Assembly: GCA_019239785.1 (NCBI GenBank)
Contig: JAFAZM010000078.1
Span: 1-18,944 of the forward strand
Origin: Sphingomonadaceae bacterium
Lineage (GTDB): Bacteria; Pseudomonadota; Alphaproteobacteria; Sphingomonadales; Sphingomonadaceae
Length of the DNA: 18,944 nt
Direction: 5' to 3'
Shown: one piece after another, positions 13,581 through 18,944 of the stretch
Layout of the letters: the number at the start of each line of letters is the position of its first letter
How positions within the stretch are numbered: the stretch's first letter is position 1
The notes under the pieces: model-generated
The model's input: the letters and a program-made list of their open reading frames with translations, nothing else
Told to the model about the DNA's origin: nothing
Databases searched by the model: none
Position numbers and translations under genes: made by a program

Positions 13581-15169
13581 GCGGCGTCCCGGCTGCGGCG
13601 TTTGAGAAGGAGCTTCACATCGTCGAGGGCGAAGGCCCCGGTCAGGAAACAGGCGATCCCATAGAGAAGGACGCCGCCGCCGACCAGCGCCGCGAGGCCG
13701 AGGATCCGCTCGCCGAGCGACCGGGTGAGCCAGGGATCGATAGCGGGCGTCAGCAGCCAGACCGCGCCGCCCATGATCAGGGCGGCGACCGCCAGCCGGG
13801 GCAGGCGGCGCTTCAGCTGCCGGTCCGGCGCGAGATGGCCGCGCCGGCGCAGGGTCCGGTAGAGCATCCAGACGTTGATCGTCGAGGCGAGCGCGGTGGC
13901 GAACGGCGGCCCGACATGGCCCATGCCGAACGGCGCCAGCGAGGGGATCAGGATCAGATTGCCGACCAGGTTGATCCCGACCGAGATCAACGCCAGCCGG
14001 ACCGGCGTCGCGGTGTCGCCGCGGGCATAGAAGCCGGGGGTCAGCACCTTGACGAGGACGTAGGAGGGCAGGCCGACCGAGAAGGCGGAGAGCGCCCAGC
14101 CGCACAATATCGTGTCGGTGGCGGTGAAGGCGCCGTGCTGGAAGAGGCCGCGGATCACCGGCTGGGCGGCGAAGATGAAGGCGGCGGTCGCCGGCAGGGT
14201 GAGGAAGAGGGCGAGCTCGATGCCGCGATTCTGCGTGTCCATCGCCGCCTCCTCCTGGCCGGTCGAGACCAGGCGCGAGACGGTAGGGAGGAGGATCGTG
14301 CCGAGCCCGATGCCGATCAGGCCGAGCGGGAGCTGGTTCAGCCGGTCCGCATAATTGATGTAGGAGATCGAGCCCGCCGCGAGCAGGCCGCCGGCGAGCG
14401 CGGTCGAGATGGCGAGGTTCACCTGCGATGCACCGGCGCCGAGCGCCGCGGGCAGGATCAGCTTCAGCAGCCGGCGGACGTCCTCGTCGAGGCGCGGGCG
14501 GCGGATGCGCAGCCGAACGCCGGCGCCGCGGCAGGCGATGATCAGCCAGCCGAGCTGCAGCACGCCCCCGACCGTCACCGCGATCGCCTGCGCGCGCGCG
14601 GTGACATAGGCGGCCTCGGGCCCATGGCCGTGGAAGAACCACAAGGCGGTGATCAGGGAGACGTTGAGCAGGGTCGGCGCCGCCGCGTTCACCCAATATT
14701 TGTCGAGGCTGTTGAGGATGCCGCCGAGCAGGGAGGCGAAGCTGATCAGCATCAGGTAAGGGATGGTGATCCGGGACAGCCCGACCGCGAAGGCGAACTG
14801 GTCCGGCGTCGGATGATCGAAGCCGCCGGACAGGCCCCAGGTGACCGGCCAGGCCAAGGCGATCATCACGATCGTGAACAGGGCCAGGACGGGCAGCAGC
14901 ACCGCCAGCGCCTGCTCGGCGAACCGCAGCCCGGCCGGGAGCTCGCCCTCCGCGACCTTGCGGTTGAACATCGGGATGAAGGCGGCATTGAACGCACCCT
15001 CGGCGAAGAGGGCGCGGAACATGTTGGGGAGGCGAAAGGCGACGAAGAAGGCGTCCGAGGCGAAGCTCGCGCCGATGAAGGTCGTCTGGAGCGTGTCGCG
15101 CACCAGCGCCAGCACGCGGCTGACCAAAGTGAGGCCGCCGACCGACCCGAGCGAGCGGACGAGGTTCAT
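13577..15169 (-). CDS. murJ: Lipid II flippase MurJ (MviN family)
   Basis: Transports lipid-linked peptidoglycan precursor across the inner membrane. The 530-residue polytopic protein opens with SVGGLTLVSRVLALVRD and RLPNMFRALFAEGAFNAAFIP, both hallmark MurJ stretches with the functional N-terminal arginines, and shows the expected series of about 14 hydrophobic segments. The second half retains NYADRLNQLPLGLIGIGLGT. The end overlaps trpS by four bases. Its 5' side is separated from secB by 229 bases that hold a large inverted repeat. Confidence 0.98.
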   Translation of the reverse strand: MNLVRSLGSVGGLTLVSRVLALVRDTLQTTFIGASFASDAFFVAFRLPNMFRALFAEGAFNAAFIPMFNRKVAEGELPAGLRFAEQALAVLLPVLALFTIVMIALAWPVTWGLSGGFDHPTPDQFAFAVGLSRITIPYLMLISFASLLGGILNSLDKYWVNAAAPTLLNVSLITALWFFHGHGPEAAYVTARAQAIAVTVGGVLQLGWLIIACRGAGVRLRIRRPRLDEDVRRLLKLILPAALGAGASQVNLAISTALAGGLLAAGSISYINYADRLNQLPLGLIGIGLGTILLPTVSRLVSTGQEEAAMDTQNRGIELALFLTLPATAAFIFAAQPVIRGLFQHGAFTATDTILCGWALSAFSVGLPSYVLVKVLTPGFYARGDTATPVRLALISVGINLVGNLILIPSLAPFGMGHVGPPFATALASTINVWMLYRTLRRRGHLAPDRQLKRRLPRLAVAALIMGGAVWLLTPAIDPWLTRSLGERILGLAALVGGGVLLYGIACFLTGAFALDDVKLLLKRRSRDAA

Positions 15170-15213
15170 CGGCCGGCGTTCCTCACCTCGGGTCCTTTGG
15201 TCACAACCTGGCT

Positions 15214-15361
15214 CCGTTCGGGCTGAGCTTGTCCTTCGATACGCGGCTTCGCCAAGCTCAGCCGCTACTCAGGATGAGCGGTAAAGCAGAATTCGCTCAT
15301 CCTGAGTAGGCATTGAGCGAAGTCGAAATGCCGTATCGAAGGACAGGCTCAGGGCGAACGG
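15214..15361. repeat. Cloverleaf-like interspersed palindromic repeat (REP/BIME type)
   Basis: A 148-bp inverted-repeat element in the secB-murJ gap. The outer stem pairs 15214-15242 with 15333-15361 (26 of 29 identical complements, one further G-T pair). Inside lie three hairpins: 15243-15265 (six-base stem GCGGCT/AGCCGC), 15266-15280 with 15294-15308 (15 perfect pairs, 13-base loop) and 15309-15332 (GGCATT/AATGCC). Together they could form a four-way junction in DNA or RNA. The core words TATCGAAGGACA-GCTCAG and GAACGG resemble intergenic repeats common in sphingomonads and other proteobacteria (from memory). No further copy was seen in this window. Confidence 0.85.
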
Positions 15362-15398
15362 TGCGGGTCTCAGGTGCGGGCCTTTGAACGCCGCAGCC

Positions 15399-15920
15399 TC
15401 AGGCGTTGCCGGTGATCTCGCCCGCTTGGCCGCCGCTCTCCTGCGCCGCCTGCTGCGCGGCGCTCTGCAGATAGAGGCCGGTGAAGTCGATCGGGTCGAG
15501 CCGGAGCGGCGGGAAGCCGCCCTCGATCGTCGCGTCGGCGATGATCTTGCGGGCGAACGGGAAGAGGACGCGCGGCGCCTCGGCGAGCAGGAAAGGCTGG
15601 AGCTGGTCGTCCGGCACGTTGGTCAGCGCGAACAGGCCGGCGTAGAGCAGCTCGACGCGGAAGGCGACGCCCTCGGGCGTGTGCGCATTGACGTCGATGC
15701 GGAGCGTCACCTCGTGGACGTTGTCCGCCACGGTCGCGGTGCCGATATTGACCTGGACGTCGGTCTGCGGCTGGCTCTGCCACTGGAAGACGGCCGGCGC
15801 GTTCGGATTCTCGAAGGAGAGATCCTTCACATATTGGGCGAGGACGCCGACCTGGGGCAGGGTGTCGCCGCCGTTCGCGGCGGGGGTCAGCATGTCGGGG
15901 GCGCCTTCGTCTTCGGCCAT
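15399..15920 (-). CDS. secB: Protein-export chaperone SecB
   Basis: Cytosolic tetrameric chaperone that holds preproteins unfolded and hands them to SecA. From ATG 15920 the product is 173 residues and contains the SecB core: QYVKDLSFENPNAP, DVQVNIGT, the amphipathic strand VTLRIDVNAHT, FRVELLYAGLFAL and LLAEAPRVLFPFARKII, then PLRLDPIDFTGLY. The Gln/Ala-rich C-terminus is longer than in E. coli (155 residues). A longer frame from 16001 adds an uncharacteristic Cys/Arg-rich leader and is rejected. It diverges from timA over about 216 bases. Confidence 0.97.
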   Translation of the reverse strand: MAEDEGAPDMLTPAANGGDTLPQVGVLAQYVKDLSFENPNAPAVFQWQSQPQTDVQVNIGTATVADNVHEVTLRIDVNAHTPEGVAFRVELLYAGLFALTNVPDDQLQPFLLAEAPRVLFPFARKIIADATIEGGFPPLRLDPIDFTGLYLQSAAQQAAQESGGQAGEITGNA

Positions 15921-16069
15921 GTCGCAAGTCTTTCGATGCAGAATGTTGTGGCTGGCGGCGCACGCGGCGCCGGATCGTGCGGGCGGGTAGCAGGCGCGCA
16001 CGACCGGCGCAACATCCGGCCCCGCCGTTCGTTGCGGCGAATGAAGGCCTGGCTGCGGCCAATGCTTAT

Positions 16070-16098
16070 TTGAAACCTTAAGGCTTCGCGCCTATGTA
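16070..16098 (+). promoter_or_regulatory. Promoter of timA-mltA-smr
   Basis: TTGAAA at 16070-16075 and TATGTA at 16093-16098 with a 17-base spacer, both close to the sigma-70 consensus. It predicts a transcript start near 16105 and a leader of about 32 bases. Confidence 0.6.
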
Positions 16099-16136
16099 GG
16101 GCCGGTAAAGCTTAACGGGTTTCGGCCCGGGAGACT

Positions 16137-16793
16137 GTGTTGACCGTCGAGATCGTCCTGCTCGCCCTGATCGCCCTGTTCGTCGGCCTGCGGCTTTATG
16201 CCGTGCTCGGCCAGCGGACCGGCCATGAGCAGCGGCCGCTGGTGACCCGTCCCGACGCGGCGCCCGAGGCCGCGCCGGCGCAGCCTTTGCCCGAAGCCCC
16301 GCCGAACCCCGCCGAGCCGAGCGGCCTCGCCTACGAGCCGAACGCCGCCGCCGGCATCCGTGCGATCATCTCCGCCGATTCGAGCTTCGACGTGGCCCGC
16401 TTCGTCGAGGGCGCGCAGGCCGCCTACAAGATGGTGCTCGAAGCCTTCTGGAACGGCGACCGCGAGGCCCTGGCACAGCTTGCCAATCGCGACGTCGCCG
16501 CCGCTTTCTACGCCGCGATCGACGAGCGCGAGACGGCCGGCCACAGCCTCGACAACCGGCTGGTGGCGATCGAGCGCGCCGGGATCGAGGATGCGCGGCT
16601 CGAGGGCAAGATCGCCGAGATCGAGGTCCGCTTCGACGCTTATGTCGCCGCGGTGACCCGCGACCGCGACGGCGAGCTCGTCGCCGGCTCGCTCTCCGAC
16701 GCGGTGCCGACCAAGGACCTCTGGACCTTCCAGCGCAACCTCGCCAGCAAGGATCCCAACTGGCTGCTCGTCGAGACCGACCAGGCCGCCTGA
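16137..16793 (+). CDS. timA: TimA/Tim44-domain membrane protein
   Basis: Inner-membrane protein of 218 residues related to the mitochondrial import motor protein Tim44; bacterial TimA members are proposed adaptors and their clients are unclear. One N-terminal transmembrane segment (about 4-19, VEIVLLALIALFVGLRLY) is followed by a Pro/Ala-rich linker (about 35-65) and the Tim44 domain (about 80-216) with FVEGAQAAYKMVLEAFWNGD and ending DLWTFQRNLASKDPNWLLVET. The start is GTG 16137 or TTG 16140; GGGAG at 16129-16133 is better spaced for the TTG, which would shorten the protein by one residue. Its TGA stop overlaps the proposed CTG start of mltA. Location opposite secB is a conserved alphaproteobacterial context. 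Confidence 0.93.
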   Translation: MLTVEIVLLALIALFVGLRLYAVLGQRTGHEQRPLVTRPDAAPEAAPAQPLPEAPPNPAEPSGLAYEPNAAAGIRAIISADSSFDVARFVEGAQAAYKMVLEAFWNGDREALAQLANRDVAAAFYAAIDERETAGHSLDNRLVAIERAGIEDARLEGKIAEIEVRFDAYVAAVTRDRDGELVAGSLSDAVPTKDLWTFQRNLASKDPNWLLVETDQAA

Positions 16794-17995
16794 TCCGGGG
16801 GGCGCTCCTCGCCCTGGCCATCGGGCTGGGGCTCGGGAGCTGCGTTCGAGTCACCCATCCGCCCGCGCAGACGCCGCCAGCCCCGCCGCCGGCGCCGACG
16901 ACCGCGCTCGAAGCGGGCGCGCGGCCGGGCCCCGAGCTGGTCGGCCTCGACTCGGAAGAGGTCGAACGCGCCTGGTACGCATTCGAACGGAGCTGCCCGT
17001 CGCTCGTGACGCGCGAGGACGGCAGCGGTCTCACCCGCCCTGAGGACTGGCGCGCGGTCTGCCGGCCGGATCGCAGCAATTCCGGTGAGATCGAGGTCCG
17101 AATCCACGAGGGCGGGATCGATGAGCAAGACGCCGCCCGTCATCTCGATTTCCTTCGTAGGAATTTCGAGCTGGTCCAAGTCGGGGACGGCGCCGCCTTC
17201 GCGACCGGCTATTACGAACCCGAGATTCGCGGCTGCCGCACGCGGCAGCCCGGCTGCGAGGTGCCGATCTACCGGCGCCCGCCCGATCTGCTCGATGCCA
17301 ATCCCCAGACCGGCGCGCGGGGCCGGGGCCGGGTCGACGAGCAGGGCAATTACGTCCTCTATTACGACCGCGGCGCGATCGAGGAGGGCGCGCTTGCCGG
17401 GCGCGGGCTGGAGCTCGCCTGGGCGGCCGATCCGGTCGACCTGTTCTTCCTGCAGATCCAGGGCTCGGGCAGGGTGCGGATGCCCGACGGCAGCGTGATG
17501 CGGATCGGCTATGCCGGGCAGAACGGCCGCGAATATACGGCCATCGGCCGGCTGATGCGCGACCGGGGCCTGTTGCAGCCGCCGATCTCGATGCAGCGCA
17601 TCGCCGAGTGGATCCATGCCAATCCCGATGCCGGCCGCGCGCTGATGCGCGAGAATCTGTCCTACGTCTTCTTCCAGGAGCTGAATGGTCCGCCGCTCGG
17701 CGCGCTCGGCCGGCCCGTGACGCCGCACGTCACCGTCGCCGCCGATCCGCATTTCGTGCCGCTGGGCGCGCCGGTGCTGCTGATGGGCATGGACAATCCC
17801 GCCGCCAACGGCCTGTGGGTTGCGCAGGATACGGGCGGGGCGATCCGCGGGCCGAACCGCTTCGACACCTTCTGGGGCGCCGGCGAGCAGGCGGCGGCGA
17901 CCGCGGGCGCGATGCAGTCGCATGGCCGCGCCTTTCTCCTGCTGCCGCGCGGCGCGCTGCAGCGGATTCGCGCGCGTGCGCAAGCTCAGCGCTGA
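16790..17995 (+). CDS. mltA: Membrane-bound lytic murein transglycosylase A (lipoprotein)
   Basis: Cleaves the MurNAc-GlcNAc bond of peptidoglycan to a 1,6-anhydro product, at the outer membrane. The MltA domain (GDGAAFATGYYEPEIRG, VPIYRRP, DLFFLQIQGSGRV) is followed by the 3D domain (TVAADPHFVPLG, VAQDTGGAIRG, FDTFWG) with Asp319, Asp347 and Asp359 in this numbering. The first standard start codon, GTG 17006, would remove about 70 residues including a perfect lipoprotein signal: in frame upstream lies IRGALLALAIGLGLGSC, a lipobox with Cys18. The only start-like codon before it is CTG 16790-16792, overlapping the timA stop as CTGA. I therefore annotate 401 residues from CTG. The end overlaps the Smr gene by 20 bases. 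Confidence 0.9.
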   Translation: MIRGALLALAIGLGLGSCVRVTHPPAQTPPAPPPAPTTALEAGARPGPELVGLDSEEVERAWYAFERSCPSLVTREDGSGLTRPEDWRAVCRPDRSNSGEIEVRIHEGGIDEQDAARHLDFLRRNFELVQVGDGAAFATGYYEPEIRGCRTRQPGCEVPIYRRPPDLLDANPQTGARGRGRVDEQGNYVLYYDRGAIEEGALAGRGLELAWAADPVDLFFLQIQGSGRVRMPDGSVMRIGYAGQNGREYTAIGRLMRDRGLLQPPISMQRIAEWIHANPDAGRALMRENLSYVFFQELNGPPLGALGRPVTPHVTVAADPHFVPLGAPVLLMGMDNPAANGLWVAQDTGGAIRGPNRFDTFWGAGEQAAATAGAMQSHGRAFLLLPRGALQRIRARAQAQR

Positions 17996-18491
17996 GGAGC
18001 GCGCGCTCTGGCAGCGGGTGGTCGAAAGCGTGCGGCCGCTGCACGCCCTTCCTGAGCGCGCCCCGGAAGGGCCCGAGAAGGAAGCGCCCGCGCCCGTGCC
18101 GAAACCCCGCCCGGTATCCGCGGCTCCTTCGCCCGCCCGCAAGGCGGAGCCCGGGACGACGCTGGACGCAAGCTGGGACCGCCGGCTGTCGCGCGGCCTG
18201 GTCCAGCCCGATGCGAGCCTCGACCTGCACGGCCACAATCTGGCGACCGCCTATGCGCTGCTGGACCAGAGGCTGGAGCGCGCGATCGCGGGCGGGGCGC
18301 GCCTGCTCCTGCTGATCACCGGCAAGCCGCGCACCGGTGCCGGCGAGAAACGGGGCGCCATCCGCGCCGCTATGGGCGACTGGCTTGCCGCCTCCCGCCA
18401 CGCCGCCGACATCGCCGCCGTCCGGGGCGCCCACCCGCGCCACGGCGGCGCGGGGGCCCTGTACATCGTGCTCAGGCGGAAGCGCGGCTGA
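17976..18491 (+). CDS. Smr-domain protein (possible endonuclease)
   Basis: From the GTG at 17976 the 171-residue product starts MRKLSAEERALWQRVV, followed by a Pro/Ala/Lys-rich linker (about 28-60) and a C-terminal Smr domain. The Smr signatures are the LDLHG motif (DASLDLHGHN), LLLITGK and the ending RHGGAGALYIVLRR. Smr domains bind or nick DNA or RNA and occur in MutS2, in ribosome-rescue nucleases such as SmrB and in stand-alone alphaproteobacterial proteins. Here the GKG loop is GKP followed by RTGAGEKRG. The gene overlaps mltA by 20 bases and ends four bases from the convergent dapE stop. Substrate is not predictable from the sequence. Confidence 0.9.
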   Translation: MRKLSAEERALWQRVVESVRPLHALPERAPEGPEKEAPAPVPKPRPVSAAPSPARKAEPGTTLDASWDRRLSRGLVQPDASLDLHGHNLATAYALLDQRLERAIAGGARLLLLITGKPRTGAGEKRGAIRAAMGDWLAASRHAADIAAVRGAHPRHGGAGALYIVLRRKRG

Positions 18492-18495
18492 CCGG

Positions 18496-18944
18496 TTAGC
18501 CCAACGCCCCCTCGATCACCCGCTTATAAATGCGCTGCAGCGCCCTGATGTCCTCCACCGCCGCCGCCTCGTCGAGCTTGTGCATGGTCGCATTGGGGAG
18601 GCCGAAATCGACCACCGGGCAGAGCGCGATCAGGAAGCGGCCGTCGGAGGTGCCGCCATGGGTGGAGAGGCGCGGCTTGCGGCCGGTCTCCGCCTCGATC
18701 GCCGCGCTGACGATCTCGTAGATCGGCCCGGCCGGGGTCAGGAAGGCCTCCCCGGAGATCCTCGCCTCGACGGTGGCGCCCGGCGCCTGCGCCTCGGCGA
18801 TCGCGCGCACCCGCTCGATCAGGTCGGCGCCGCGCTGGAGGTTGTTGAAGCGGATGTTGAGCTGGAGGGTCGCCGCGCCGGGAATGACGTTGGTCGCCCT
18901 GCTCGACGTCCCGATCGCGGTGATCTCGAGGTTCGAGGGCTGAA
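18496..18944 (-). CDS. dapE: Succinyl-diaminopimelate desuccinylase, 3' part
   Basis: Zinc-dependent M20 peptidase-family enzyme of lysine and meso-diaminopimelate synthesis, which supplies the peptidoglycan cross-link amino acid. Only the last 148 residues are in the window; the N-terminus and first metal ligands are beyond the right edge. Visible are PSNLEIT and ATNVIPGAATLQLNIRFN of the dimerisation (lid) domain, then STHGGTSDGRFLIALCPVVD and FGLPNATMHKLDE with the C-terminal metal-binding His, and the closing DIRALQRIYKRVI helix. The match is clear. No terminator is visible between it and the Smr gene. Confidence 0.96.
   Translation of the reverse strand, partial: QPSNLEITAIGTSSRATNVIPGAATLQLNIRFNNLQRGADLIERVRAIAEAQAPGATVEARISGEAFLTPAGPIYEIVSAAIEAETGRKPRLSTHGGTSDGRFLIALCPVVDFGLPNATMHKLDEAAAVEDIRALQRIYKRVIEGALG

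Noticed and set aside
12570..14696. 708-codon minus-strand frame containing trpS with a long N-terminal extension
   Set aside because: The extension is murJ read in the wrong frame; TrpS begins at ATG 13580, overlapping the murJ stop, and then has normal length.
13835..15226. 463-codon plus-strand frame opposite murJ
   Set aside because: Charged low-complexity translation mirroring murJ; not a plausible protein.
16640..18238. 532-codon minus-strand frame opposite mltA and the Smr gene
   Set aside because: Antisense to MltA and 3D domains with conserved catalytic residues; no motif of its own.
1..18944. CRISPR arrays, tRNA or rRNA genes, insertion sequences, prophage genes
   Set aside because: No regular direct repeats with spacers, no cloverleaf with a CCA-type end and anticodon arm (the 15214 element is far too long), and no transposase, integrase or phage structural motif in any frame.

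Overview
The window is a stretch of a high-G+C alphaproteobacterial chromosome, most likely from the order Sphingomonadales. This rests on protein character (a short S20 beginning MANTPQAKKR, a TimA/Tim44-type protein, the bidomain CoaBC) and on gene order: mutM divergent from ubiE-ubiB-coaBC-dut, rpsT next to dnaA, and secB divergent from timA-mltA-smr. Both are typical of alphaproteobacteria. No search was run, so the lineage is an inference. Almost every base is coding; most of the window is conserved housekeeping sequence, not an accessory island.

Layout. (1) 1-2742, plus strand: the 3' part of topA, beginning at the active-site tyrosine, overlapped by an exported FKBP-type prolyl isomerase; then a perfect-looking hairpin and a small SHOCT plus transmembrane protein. 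(2) 8108-2739, minus strand: one compact run ubiE, ubiB, a tiny CcdA-tail protein, coaBC, dut, a small exported TonB-C-like protein and a MoeB/ThiF-type E1 enzyme. It joins ubiquinone synthesis, coenzyme A synthesis, dUTP removal and sulfur-carrier activation. (3) 8164-11144, plus strand: mutM, rpsT and dnaA, with a terminator after rpsT, a long dnaA upstream region and a strong bidirectional terminator after dnaA. (4) 11252-12573: a DUF4136 lipoprotein with a well-formed promoter, diverging from a lower-G+C membrane protein that I do not recognise. (5) 15920-12570, minus strand: secB, a cloverleaf-like repeat, murJ and trpS. (6) 16137-18491, plus strand: timA, mltA and an Smr-domain gene, each overlapping the next; then the 3' part of dapE converging from the minus strand.

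The least ordinary points are: an orphan CcdA-like antitoxin tail with no ribbon-helix-helix domain and no CcdB partner, embedded between ubiB and coaBC; two conserved genes (moeB and mltA) whose obvious N-termini have no ATG, GTG or TTG in frame; a 148-bp repeat that can fold into a four-way junction between secB and murJ; a palindrome filling the spacer of the DUF4136 promoter; a terminator-like hairpin in the rpsT leader; and GANTC sites around the dnaA promoter. I saw no prophage, insertion sequence, CRISPR array, tRNA or rRNA. I found no convincing new multi-gene system; the candidates for novelty are the small items just listed.
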